DNA of 64,000 nt from Coix lacryma-jobi var. lacryma-jobi (taxonomy: Eukaryota; Streptophyta; Magnoliopsida; Poales; Poaceae): contig CM019825.1 of the NCBI GenBank assembly GCA_009763385.1, forward strand, positions 15,871,121 to 15,935,120. The letters are read 5' to 3'. The notes under the pieces were generated by a model that was given only the letters and a program-made list of their open reading frames with translations, searched no databases and was not told where the DNA came from. This document shows positions 10,619-21,220 of this stretch, piece after piece; positions within the stretch are counted from its first letter, which is position 1, and every line of letters starts with the position of its first letter. Made by a program: the position numbers and the translations under genes.

Positions 10619-11463
10619 AGAAGTAGTAAATGAAGAACCTGGAGATTACTTGAAGATGAACTAGATGCTGCACCAATACAATGTCGAGGAAGATCTGACA
10701 GATCCGGCTACTCCTCAGCTCTCTCCTTTCTCTCTCTAGATTACAACTAGATGAACTAAACATCTAGAACAAGAACTAGAACTAGAAGAACTAGAACTAG
10801 ATCTAGATAAACTAGAAGAGATTCATCTAGAGGGACCTCTACTTCTAATTGAAACCCTAGTTTCTGAAGTGGAGATGAATAATGAAGATGGAGATGCCTG
10901 GAGAGGGGGGTATGGGGCTGCTTATATAGCCCGAGGTGGAGTAGTGGGCAAGGAATCGCCATGTCATCGATCCGCGTCACGTTTATCGCCCACCGTTGGA
11001 TCAAACTGACTTCAGGGACGGTGGAGATGCATCCTAGGAGGCGGTGGAAGAAGGTTCCAGAAGGCAGAGGCGAAACGGCCTTTGTGGCTGACCGGTCAGT
11101 CTTGCCCATAGACCGGTCGGTCTGGCCCAGTGGGCCCACGTGGCAGGCCGCCTCGTGGTGTCTTCTAGATCCTTCTTTTGCAGACTTCGTTGCGAAATTA
11201 ATATCTTTTCATCCGAGACTCCGAATATAGCAAATGATATGTCCGTTTTGATCGTCTCGACGAGCCCTTCGCAATGGTGCACTCCAATTCATCACTTGAG
11301 ATACTTTTATATGGTAAAACATGGATGTCCTACAAAACAAGTGAGAGCACCAAAACTTGTGGAATTTGTTAGTTTCAAACCCTACAACTATGCTTTGTGC
11401 TTCATTTAGTGTCATTTCATGCAATAGTTGATGGTATAATTTTGACTATAAGGACCATCAACA
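10619..11463 (-). repeat. Athila-type 3' LTR, right fragment
   Basis: Continues the LTR after SIRE-A. It matches the right LTR up to 11006 (TTGGATCAAAC) and then holds 457 bases that the right copy has lost. It ends CATCAACA at 11463, directly before the polypurine tract. Near 11090-11120 it contains two GACCGGTC palindromes. CT-rich and ATCTAG-rich tracts occur near 10720-10810. Confidence 0.8.
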
Positions 11464-11482
11464 AGTTCCCCCAAACTTACCC
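11464..11482 (-). promoter_or_regulatory. polypurine tract of the Athila-type element
   Basis: On the minus strand GGTAAGTTTGGGGGAACT directly precedes the LTR boundary at 11463. This fixes the inner edge of the 3' LTR and hence the LTR length. Confidence 0.7.
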
Positions 11483-13040
11483 TTTGCTAGTCCCTTAGCA
11501 AAGCCAATCTCAACAATGGATCAGGAGTTGCTACAGTATCTTTACTTCCAACAAGTACACAAGCATTCAAACAAAAGTTCTCATAAAGATATCATAATAT
11601 TTATCACGGGGCTTAGTACTTTACCTTGAATCCTGAGTAATTGAAAGATAGAACGATCAAATCAAGCACTATGTCTCTAGTTCTTTTACTTCACTATTAT
11701 CCCAGAGTTTTATGAATTTTCAGAAAAGATTAAAAACATATGTTGCTAGATTAAACAATGGATCCAAAGAGAAAGTCAACCATACCATTGAATCGAGAAG
11801 TGCATGTGTATGGAAAATGGAGTCGGATGCTCTTTTGAATATATCACTCTCTTCTGCTTATTAGAAACACATGGCTATCAGGCTAATTCTACTGACGGGC
11901 ACATGCCCATTTTTTCTGATATTCATTTTTTTCATCATTTTTTTCGAGGTTCCGGACACTTGTCCCTTTTTATTTCCTCAGGATCTTTCTTTTTGAGGTT
12001 TCGGACACTTATCCCTTTTTATTTCCTCAGATTTTTTTCCTCTTTTTTTTCTTTTTTTTTAATAGCCACATGCTTCCAACAAACTTTTGAGAGGATAACA
12101 ATAGATAATCATGAGCATTTATGCGGAGGACGGATGAAATGTGTAAGTGATCTCAATTCAATAGTATGATAACTTCTCACAGGGTCAACAGAGCTTAATT
12201 TAACTCAATGCAATTATTAGACATATTTATATTGAGAAATCTCCGGAACTCCAGTGTTGTTTAGAACAAGATAATAGCAGCTCAGATCATCACATATCAT
12301 ATCTGTCAATTACCTAGACTCTGGATCAAGCATTTGCTACCCATGCATTTAATTTCATTTTTAAGCATCATTATTAATCAGGAGAACTCATGCTTTGAAG
12401 GCTAGGTACTTGAAAGAAATTAGATAGAGCAACTATTCATCATTTCCATATAAAAGATTAGAGAGAGTTCTTCTTTTATTATTGACTTCTTAAAACAAAC
12501 TAAACAAACTTAACACACTATTTATTTAACCTAACACACACTTATAAATAACTAAGATAGTGAATAAGACATACCTGGATTACGAAGATAACGGGGGTGC
12601 GTCTCCCCCAAGCCGGTTCCCTTAATAGTGGTGAGCCTTTATGTGCCCATATTTTTTTCTTTTTAATTAATGGTGAGCCTTCATGTGCCCACATTTTTTT
12701 TCTTTTCTTTTATTTTTATTTATGTATCTAAAGAAAACTTAAGACGATAAGGATACTTACCTGGATACACAGGGGTGGCCTCCCTCAAGCTAGATGTTGA
12801 CGTAGTCGTTCAATCTTGTAGTATAGTAGACTGGCAGTGGAGGTGTACTTCCTATATTAGAGCATTGATTGATGATGATGACGGATGAGACAACGCTCCA
12901 ACAGTGGTAGAATATCCACTTGCTTGTCAACTCTCCTTAATGATCCTGCATAGCTCAAATAGACAACAAAATTCGTGGAACTGATTAAGTGTTAGGCATA
13001 TGAGTTTTAATTATCTAGAGCCTTGGTGATTGATTGATTT
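11483..13040 (-). other. non-coding 3' region of the Athila-type element
   Basis: About 1.5 kb between pol and the 3' LTR where Athila elements sometimes carry an envelope-like ORF. None is visible: stops are dense on the minus strand. T-rich runs and a repeated GGTTTCGGACACTT.TCCC motif (11948-12020) are present. Confidence 0.6.
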
Positions 13041-14725
13041 TTAGATAGGATCTTTAAACTGTAAAAATTCAATCACATCCATTTCTTCTAAATTTTCAGG
13101 ATCTAGAAAAACTTTCAAACGTTGACCATTTACTTTGAATGTGTTACCTTCATCGTCTTGGATTGTGATGGCGCCATGTGATGAGGTTTCCACTACTTTG
13201 AATGGTCCTTCCCATTTACTCCTAAGTTTTCCATGACCAAAAAACTTCACTCTTGAGTTGAACAAAAGTACTTTGTCACCAGGCTTGAACTCCTTGTGCT
13301 TGATTCTCTTATCATGCCACCTTTTTGTTCTTTCTTTGTATATCTTAGAGCTATGGTAGGCCTTCTCTCTCCATTCTTCTAGCTCTGATAATTGCATCTG
13401 ATGATTCTTGCCAGCTAGGTGGAGATCCATGTTCTATTTCTTGATTGTCCAGTGAGCTTTGAATTCTAATTCAACAGGTAGGTGACATGTTTTCCCATAC
13501 ACAAGCTGATAAGGTGACATTCCTATGGGTGTTTTGTATGTTGTTTGATATGCCCACAGTGCATCGTGAAGCTTGTACTTCCATTTCTTCCCCATTTCAT
13601 CCACAATCTTCTGTAGAATGTTCTTGATTTGCTTATTTGATGTTTCAGCTTGACCGCTTGTCTGTGGATGGTATGGAGTTGCAATGTTGTGTTTGACTCC
13701 ATATTCTTCTAGGAACTTTCTGAAGGTTTTGTCAATGAAGTGTGATCCTCCATCACTTATGACCAGTCGAGGTGTTCCAAATCTTGGGAATATCACTTCA
13801 TGGCACATTTTTTAGCATGCTTGGAATTTGCAGCTCGACATGGTAATGCTTCTACCCATTTAGACACGTAGTCCACTGCCACCAGTATGTATTCAGCATC
13901 TCCAGACTTAGGGAATGGTCCCATGTAGTCAATTCCCCAGACATCAAACAGTTCCACTTGAAGGTTGTTCTGGAGTGGCATCGCATCTCGAGCATTAATG
14001 TTTCCATGTTTTTTGGCATCTGGCACATCTTCTGACAAACTCCTTTGTATCTTGATACATCGTTGGCCAAAAGAATCCACTTTGCCAAATATTAGCATGT
14101 GTACGGTATGCTCCATAATGTCCTCCATAGGGTGATGCATGACATCTGTCTATGATCTTTGTGGCTTCTTCCATTGGGACACATCTCCTTAGCAATCCAT
14201 CAGAGCAGACACGATAAAGGTATGGATCATCCCATAAGTGGCAATGGGCATCGTATTTGAGCTTTCTCTTGTTTCCTCCTGGTGGAACATAACCTGCAAC
14301 CATAAAATTCACAATATCCGCATACCAGGGGTCCGAGTGTGTTACCGCGAGGAGTGTGTTGTCCCTAAGATAGTCATTAATGGGTAATTCATGTGTTTCC
14401 TTATATTGCAACCTAAACAAGTGATCAGCTACCGAGTTCTCTACTCCTTTCTTATCTCTTATTTCTATGTCAAATTCTTGGAGTAGGAGAATCCATCGGA
14501 TTAATCGAGGCTTAGCATCTTTCTTAGTGAGGAGGTATTTAAGAGCAGCATGATCTGTGTAAATGATTACTTTTGCTCCTACTAAGTAAGACCTAAACTT
14601 GTCTATTGCAAAGACAATAGCTAGTAGCTCTTTTTCAGTGGTAGCATAATTGAGCTGTGGCCCAGACAAAGTTTTACTAGCATAAGATATAGCATAGTGC
14701 TTTTTATCTTTAGTTTGGCCAAGGA
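13041..14725 (-). pseudogene. Gypsy pol, second half: RNase H and integrase, frameshifted
   Basis: Downstream of the Cassandra insertion the pol frame continues with RNase H (NYATTEKELLAIVFA, YTDHAALKYL), the integrase zinc finger (CHASPYGGHYG...CARCQK) and the integrase core with DVWGIDYMG, VISDGGSHF and PQTSGQAETSN, which supply the D, D and E. The C-terminal part has ALWAYQTTYKTPIGMSPY and YGKTCHLPVELE, typical of the Athila lineage, followed by a basic tail (KPGDKVLLFNSR). Frameshifts near 14000 and 13800 and a stop at 13431-13433 split it. It cannot make a functional protein. Confidence 0.85.
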
Positions 14726-14730
14726 CAGCT

Positions 14731-15480
14731 TGTAACGTCCCGCCTCCTCGAGGCCGGGCCCGCTTACATCAGGCAGCTTTCATAGGACCTAGACTATCCC
14801 CACAGACCAACACCAGTCTTTTCTGCACACTTTGTCCTCACTCATGCGTACCTGGGAAAGACTTCCCGGTCGGTCACCCATCGCTCCAAGCCAAGCACGC
14901 TTAACTTTGGAGTTTTTAGGAGATGGGCTTCCGGAAAAGAAGTTGCAACTTATTGGTATGAGTATTCTATTAATTCTATTAAGCCCTGAGCCAAGATGTT
15001 ACAATCTCACCCCCTTAAGAGATCGACGTCCTCGTTGATCAATCCCAGGCCAGGAACGTCCTCTCTTGGCCACGTCCGTATGCCCAATGCCAGGGCATAT
15101 GCCATGCTGTGTGACCACTCCGGATCCACACCAGCCATGCGCACTATGCCTGCGCAACTACGACACACGCGCCCGTGAAACCGTGAGAGTCGGCTCTGAT
15201 ACCATTCTGTAACGTCCCGCCTCCTCGAGGCCGGGCCCGCTTACATCAGGCAGCTTTCATAGGACCTAGACTATCCCCACAGACCAACACCAGTCTTTTC
15301 TGCACACTTTGTCCTCACTCATGCGTACCCGGGAAAGACTTCCCGGTCGGTCACCCATCGCTCCAAGCCAAGCACGCTTAACTTTGGAGTTTTTAGGAGA
15401 TGGGCTTCCGGAAAAGAAGTTGCAACTTATTGGTATGAGTATTCTATTAATCCTATTAAGCCCTGAGCCGAGATGTTACA
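14731..15480 (-). mobile_element. Cassandra TRIM retrotransposon, complete
   Basis: Two 273 bp direct LTRs (14731-15003 and 15208-15480) enclose a 204 bp interior and are flanked by the target duplication CAGCT (14726-14730 and 15481-15485). On the minus strand the interior starts with a tRNA-Met type primer site (TGGTATCAGAGCC, 15192-15204) and ends with the polypurine tract TTAAGGGGGTGAGAT. The LTRs contain a 5S rRNA-like segment, the hallmark of Cassandra. I count three differences between the LTRs. There is no coding capacity, so it depends on other elements for its enzymes. It inserted into the reverse transcriptase/RNase H junction of the Athila pol. Confidence 0.92.
15208..15480 (-). 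repeat. Cassandra 5' LTR with 5S rRNA-like promoter
   Basis: Read on the minus strand it contains AAGTTAAGCGTGCTTGG and, shortly after, GATGGGTGACC with CCGGGAAGTC. These match the box A and box C parts of plant 5S rRNA, the internal RNA polymerase III promoter. The second copy is at 14731-15003. Confidence 0.88.
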
Positions 15481-15485
15481 CAGCT

Positions 15486-17794
15486 CCTACAGCAAAGTCG
15501 CTGGCATCACACATGATCTCAAAGGGTAGCTTCCAATCAGGGGGCTGGATGATTGGAGCTGAAATAAGTGCCTTTTTAAGGATTTGAAAACATTCATGAC
15601 ACTCATTATTAAAGATGAATGGCGTATCTTTAGCTAAGAGGCTTGTCAGGGGTCTAGCAATTTGAGAAAAGTTTTTAATGAAACGCCTATAGAATCCTGC
15701 ATGGCCTAAAAAGCTACGAACACCTTTCACATTTGTGGGAGGTGGAAGTTGTTCTATGACTTCCATTTTTGCTTTATCCACTTCTATCCCACTCTTAGAA
15801 ATCTTGTGTCCTAGCACTATTCCTTCCTGAACCATAAAGTGACATTTCTCCCAGTTCAGGACTAAGTGCTTTTCTTCGCACCATTGTAAGACTCTATCTA
15901 AATTCTTAAGACAATCATCGAAGGTTTTGCCATAGACGGTAAAGTCATCCATGAACACCTCCACAATTTTCTCAATCATATCAGAGAAAATAGACATCAT
16001 GCACCGTTGGAAAGAAGCTGGAGCATTGCACAATCCAAACGACATTCGTCGGTATGCGTAAGTTCCATACGGGCAGGTAAAAGTGGTCTTACTCTGGTCA
16101 TCTGGGTGGATTGGGATTTTATGATACCCGGAATACCCATCAAGGAAACAAAAGAAAGAGTGGTTTGCAAGCCGTTCCAGCATTTCATCAATGAAGGGTA
16201 ACGGGAAGTGATCTTTTTTTGTAGCCTTGTTAAGTTTCTGATAATCAATGCACATACGCCATCCAGTGACAGTTCGTTGAGGGATAAGTTCATTATTTTC
16301 ATTTCTAACGACTGTCATTCCTCCCTTCTTTGGCACGACTTGCACTAGGCTAACCCACTTGCTATGTGGCACAGGATAGATAATCCCAGCATGTAAAAGC
16401 TTCAAGACCTCTTTCTTAACAACCTCTCGCATAGCATTATTAAGTCTCCGTTGTGGCTCCCTCGAAGGTGTGCAATTAGGATCAGTGGGGATGCGATGAG
16501 TGCAGAGAGCGGGATTAATGCCTATGAGGTCTTCAAGTGAGTAGCCTATAGCAGATCTATGTCTTTCTAGAATAGTGACAAGTTGTTGTGTTTCCTCTTG
16601 AGTGAGCTTGTCACTAATGATCACAGGGGTTTCTCGATTATTATTAAGAAAGACATATTTCAAGCCTAGAGGAAGAGGTTTTAATTCAATTGAGGGTTGG
16701 GATGCCACCTCCATTGGATCTATCTTAATTGGGTCTGCTAACTCTTCCTCTTCTAAAATGAAGTGTTCATCATCGAAGAGTGGTTGGGCCATGTCTTCTA
16801 AAGATGCCATTAGGACTTCCTCAACAGGATCTTGTTCGGGCTTGGGTTCTACTATTGCATTGTGTGAGCGTGCAAGTGAGATATCAATAGTAGATTTTCC
16901 CAGCTTTAAAGTCAAGAGGCTTTGATTTGGTCGCTCTTGAAATAGTGTGCTAAAAGGTACACCAATCAAGAGAGACATGTCTGAGATGTCATAGATGTGA
17001 AAGTCTAGACGATACTCAAATCCTTTTATGCGCATTGGAATAGACCTCATGATCCCATAACTTTCAAGTGTAACTCCACAAGGACTTCTTAGAAGCCTAT
17101 GAGATGGGATAACAGATTCGTTGGGGAGTAATTTTTTAGCCAAAGCTTTTGAAATTATGTTCATTCCAACAGTAGGACTATAGTGAGCCTCTATGGTTGT
17201 GTTTTTTAGGATGCATGTTAGAGCTTCTGAGGGGGCAATAATTTGGGCTACCTCGGTGGATAACTCCGTTTCTGCCAACCACTCACGGCTCATGATGGCT
17301 GAAAGTCCTTTAATATGTTCTAAAAGGAAGGCATCATTATTCGGGCCATCGTCATCCTCAAGTGGTATAGAATACACCAGAGGCTTCATTTGGACTGGAA
17401 AATTCGATGTGTTCCCAAAATCTTCAAAAAGACCATCCTCGATTTCAAAAGGGAACAAGGGAGGATTAGGTTCATCATCTTCTAAAGTGTGGTTTGTTCC
17501 CATAATGGGAGGTTCTATGACAACCAATTCATCGTTAAGATTTAAAGGAATTTTAGATTTAGTTTCGGTTGTGTGTATCTCCTCTAGTTGGTCGGGGCAT
17601 GGCTCGACTTCTTCCTTAGGGAATTCATCAAAAACGCCAGTGTAAGGAGTGTTTTCAAGGATTCTTTCTAGGATGGCTTTCGCTTCACTAACGATTTTAT
17701 GTGAGAATGACCCTCCTGAGGCAGTGTCAAGATGCAGAGCAGCCTCCTTGTTAAGACCACGATAAAAGTGATAGTGTAGGACATGGTCGGGCAA
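15486..17794 (-). pseudogene. Gypsy gag C-terminus, protease-like region and reverse transcriptase
   Basis: A 770-residue open stretch on the minus strand. It starts in the gag C-terminal part (HYHFYRGLNKEAALHLD), continues through an acidic linker and a retropepsin-like segment (YSPTVGMNIISKALAKKLLP), and ends with an Athila-type reverse transcriptase: YPVPHSKWVSLVQVVPKKGG, WRMCIDYQKLNKAT, FCFLDGYSGY, FGLCNAPASFQRCM and VFMDDFTVYG as the catalytic box. It stops at the Cassandra insertion. In the protease-like segment the usual D-S/T-G is not seen. With the frameshifted gag and integrase the element is inactive. Confidence 0.85.
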
Positions 17795-18227
17795 GGAAAG
17801 GTTTGGACCAGAATTGGTAAGGCTTGTAAATCTAGCCCAGGCTACTCCTAGAGTCTCCTTCTCTTTTTGTTTGAATGTAAGAACTTCTATTCTAAGGTCA
17901 ATGATTCGATAAAGAGGGAAGAAAGCAAGACAAAAATTGTCTCGAAGTTCATCCCAACTTCCATTTACGTCTCTTAGGGAATGAGTATACCACTTTTTTC
18001 GCTCTACCCAAAAGGGAGAACAGAAATAATTTCCATTTAAGTGTTTCTTGTGTCATGCTAGCAATAGTGCGAGAAGAACACAACTGCTCAAATTCCCTAA
18101 GGTGTGTGTATGGATCTTCGTCTGCTAACCCAGAGAAGGATAACTCTTTAATGATGTCTATGAAAGCAGGGTGAAGCTCATAGTCATCTGTAAGAATGGG
18201 GTGTGATGATGGTGGAGGCTCCAACAA
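17795..18227 (-). pseudogene. Gypsy gag N-terminal region, frameshifted
   Basis: The frame at 18227-17949 has ELHPAFIDIIKELSFSG and EDPYTHLREFEQLCS, the start of a plant retrotransposon gag domain. After a frameshift near 17995 the translation continues as WDELRDNFCLAFFPLYRIIDL and LGVAWARFTSL in the frame that then runs into the pol ORF. gag is the RNA-binding structural protein of the virus-like particle. Confidence 0.75.
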
Positions 18228-18350
18228 GTCGCCCTTTTAAGCAAAGAACTTATAGATAGGAGTGAAATCCATGTGGTGGTAAAAGAAAAAGGTGGTAAAA
18301 AGAAAAGAAAACGCGGACGGACTTGGTTTGATTCTAGAATAGCTACCGTT

Positions 18351-18367
18351 CCTCGGCAACGGCGCCA
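18351..18367 (-). promoter_or_regulatory. primer binding site of the Athila-type element
   Basis: On the minus strand TGGCGCCGTTGCCGAGG lies seven bases inside the 5' LTR boundary at 18375. The TGGCGCCGTTGCC core is the primer site commonly found in Athila-lineage elements. Confidence 0.8.
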
Positions 18368-18374
18368 GAAAGCT

Positions 18375-19288
18375 TGTTGGGTATTTTAAACGCACACAGA
18401 ATAATCCGCAAGCGCACGGATACCGATGTAGCTTTCACCCGAGAGTATTCCAGGGTATCGATTTCCACGAGGAACGTGAAGTGTACTAGAAGAATTAAGA
18501 ACATCCAAGAAAAGAATGATAATGCGGTTAGAGAGAGATATAGGGTTTTCTAAGTTGGTCTATCTAATTAAAGGCTTATTATACTTTACTTACTTCGGAG
18601 CAACAGCACCTTTCTGATTCTCGAAAAAGACTGGGAAAAGGGTAATCGGGAGAAGGCTGCCAAAAAGCTCTACGAAACACCAACCCTAACGTGGTGGATT
18701 ACAAAAACCTGACACAGCTGTCACCTCTGGGGCTACCACAACTATTCCGGAGGATTGGGCGCAAACTCAGGTAAACCCTAGTCTAGACACCATGTCTACA
18801 CTAACGCTTACTACTCTAATTATGTACGATAACTAGAGCACTCAATACGAGCGGAGATCCAGTAAATAAAGTAAGAACTGAAATTAAATATAATACTTAG
18901 AAGTAGTAAATGAAGAACCTAGAGATTACTTGAAGATGAACTAGATGCTGCACCAATACAATGTCGAGGAAGATCCGACAGATCCGGCTCCTCCTCAGCT
19001 CTCTCCTTTCTCTCTCTCTAGATTACAACTAGATGAACTAGACATCTAGAACACGAACTAGAACTAGAAGAACTAGAACTAGATCTAGATAAACTAGAAG
19101 AGATTCATCTAGAGGGACCTCTACTTCTAATTAAAACCCTAGTTTCTGATGTGGAGATGAATAATGAAGATGGAGATGCCTGGAGAGGGGGGTCTGGGGC
19201 TGCTTATATAGCCTGAGGTGGAGTAGGGGGCAAGGAATCGCCATGTCATCGATCCGCGTCACGTTTATCGCCCACCGTTGGATCAAAC
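18375..19288 (-). repeat. Athila-type 5' LTR, truncated
   Basis: Starts TGTTGGGTATTTT next to the primer site. It runs to TTGGATCAAAC at 19288, where it joins the CACTA transposase frame. The last 457 bases known from the other LTR are missing, so a deletion rather than a clean insertion boundary is present here. Confidence 0.8.
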
Positions 19289-21220
19289 CATGTCTTTCTG
19301 TGCTTTCAGACCATCCTTTGACTTGGGTGTGTCCATCAATGTAGCCATGAGACTCTCAAATACATTCTTTGGGTGTGTCCATCAATGTAGCCATGAGACT
19401 CTCAAATACATTCTTCTGCACCTGCATAGCATCGATGGCATGTGGGACCTCAAATTCTGGCCAATAAGGCAGATACTGAAAGAAGATTGACTGTTTCTTA
19501 AAAGGTACGCCTTCGATAGGAGGTGTGCTTCTATCTCTGATACTTCCATCTGGTTTCTTCTTTCCTTATATGATGTGTATGTTTTTCTCCATTTTGTACA
19601 CATGTGCTCCATTATGACGTCTCTCTGGAGGGGGTTCATTCTCAGCGATGTTGCCATAGTATTTCAAGTATAATTTATTGTGATACTTGTGACCTATCTT
19701 TAAGAAGCATCGGTTCCTTATGTAAACAACCTTCTTGGATCCATCTAGGAACACCCATTTAGTATCATCCAAACAGACTAAGCATCCCGTCTTGCCTTTG
19801 ATCTGTCCAGACAAAGCAAACAACGCGGGGTGATCATTGATAGTCACAAATATTATTGCTCTTAATGTGAACACCTCCTGTCGGAATGCATCGTACATCG
19901 GCTCCCCATACTTCCATAGTCTCTCAAATTCTTGCATCACAGGCTCGAGGAACACATCTATATCAATGCCTAGTTGTTTAGGGCCAGAAACAAGAATAGT
20001 GAGAAAAAGATACTTTCTCTTCTGACACAAGTATGTAGGGATGTTGTACATTGTTAGGATCACTGGCCAAGTGTTGTGGTCGCTCATCCTCTCATTGAAG
20101 GGATTCATTCCATCGGTGCTCAAGGCGAATCGTACATTCCTTGGGTCTTGGCTGAAGTCTTTGTGGTTCTCATCGAAGTCTTTCCACTAACTACAATCGA
20201 CCAGGTGTGCAATCTTATCATCATCTGCCTTGCGCTCATCATCCCACCATGTCATGAGTGCAGCTTCCTTAGGGTTTAGGAAAATACGCCTTAAGCGGTC
20301 GGTCACTGGCAGGAACCACATTACCAAGGTGGGAATTCTTCTCTGCTTTGCATCGTTGCCTAATGGAGTGTCCTCTGGGGGTTGTGATTCTTGCACCACC
20401 TTCTTCCCACCCTTCTTCCTCTTTCCTGTGGAGGCTTCTTCTTCCCCATTGTAAAGGTCATTATTCTTATACCGGCTGGCCCCACAACGAGGGCATTTGT
20501 CTAGATCTTTGAAAGTTTTACCACGAAAAAGGATACAATGGTTGGGGCATGCATGGATTTTTTCAACACCCATTGTCAATGGACTTATAACCTTTTTCGC
20601 TTGGTATGTGTTGGTGGGAACTGAGTTTGGTTGTGGCAGCAACCATGATAAGAGACGCAACAGATCATTGAAACTGCAATCCGACCAGCCATACTTAGCC
20701 TTCGGGATGAGTAGCTCAAGCACAAAACGTAGCAGTGTCCAGTGTGACGGACAACCCTTTTTAACACCATACACAGTCTCCGTCGATGCTTTTTTCACTC
20801 TCTCTAGATTTTCTAGACCTTTTTTGCTCTTTAGCATTTCTGGTCCAAGGGCCCGGACCATCTCCTCCAAGTTGTCAAAGTCTTCTGCATCCCCCTCACG
20901 TGCTCTACCATCATTGTCGACACCACAACCATCACCGTTTCGGTGACAACCACCATCATGACCACATTGTTCATTGACAAGTTCACGATCCATTTGTGCA
21001 CCAAACTCATTTGAGGATTGGGAGAAGTATTGTAGGGTTTCAGCAGCGACTTCTTGATCATCATTGTCGTCATCAACAACCTTGTTTTCACCATGATGAA
21101 TCCACACTGTGTAGTCCGGGACAAATCCTCGCATAATCAGATGTGATCTGATGGTAGACACATCTGAAAATGTCATAAGATTCTTGCAATCGAAGCAGGG
21201 ACAGATAACTGCGGCATTAT
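19289..21220 (-). pseudogene. CACTA TNP2-like transposase (Transposase_21), broken
   Basis: The minus-strand frame enters at 21220 with VICPCFDCKN, the end of the transposase-associated domain. It continues through SHLIMRGFVPDYTVW, KYGWSDCSFNDLL, ACPNHCILFRGK with CPRCGASRY, then FALSTDGMNPF and PPERRHNGAH, and finally QKNVFESLMATLMD. This order is that of En/Spm TNP2 proteins, which bind and cut the element ends. The 5' exon is lost at the SIRE-B insertion and the 3' part at the Athila junction. Within the frame there is a TAG at 20187-20189 in CS-stop-WKDFD, a TAA at 19566, and a 46 bp tandem duplication at 19324-19415 that shifts the frame. Confidence 0.88.
19324..19415. repeat. 46 bp tandem duplication in TNP2
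   Basis: TGGGTGTGTCCATCAATGTA and the following 26 bases occur twice in direct succession (19324-19369, 19370-19415) without a difference that I can see. Since 46 is not a multiple of three, it disrupts the conserved NVFESL region. The near-perfect identity suggests it is recent. Confidence 0.9.

Larger units (their letters stand above)
3369..19288 (-). mobile_element. Athila-type Ty3/Gypsy retrotransposon, truncated at both ends
   Basis: Two copies of an LTR flank a minus-strand gag-pol. The right LTR starts at 18375 with TGTTGGG and stops at 19288. The left LTR is present from 3369 and ends at 11463 with CATCAACA, interrupted by SIRE-A. Combining the two gives a full LTR of about 1.37 kb with TGTTG...CAACA ends. 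Each copy lacks its outer end, so no target duplication is visible. The primer binding site (TGGCGCCGTTGCC) and the pol motifs fit the Athila lineage. The element lies inside the CACTA transposon; its right end abuts the transposase reading frame. Confidence 0.85.

Noticed and set aside
15330..15395. 5S rRNA gene
   Set aside because: Only part of the 5S sequence is present, it lies within a 273 bp LTR, and it is duplicated in the partner LTR, so it belongs to Cassandra.
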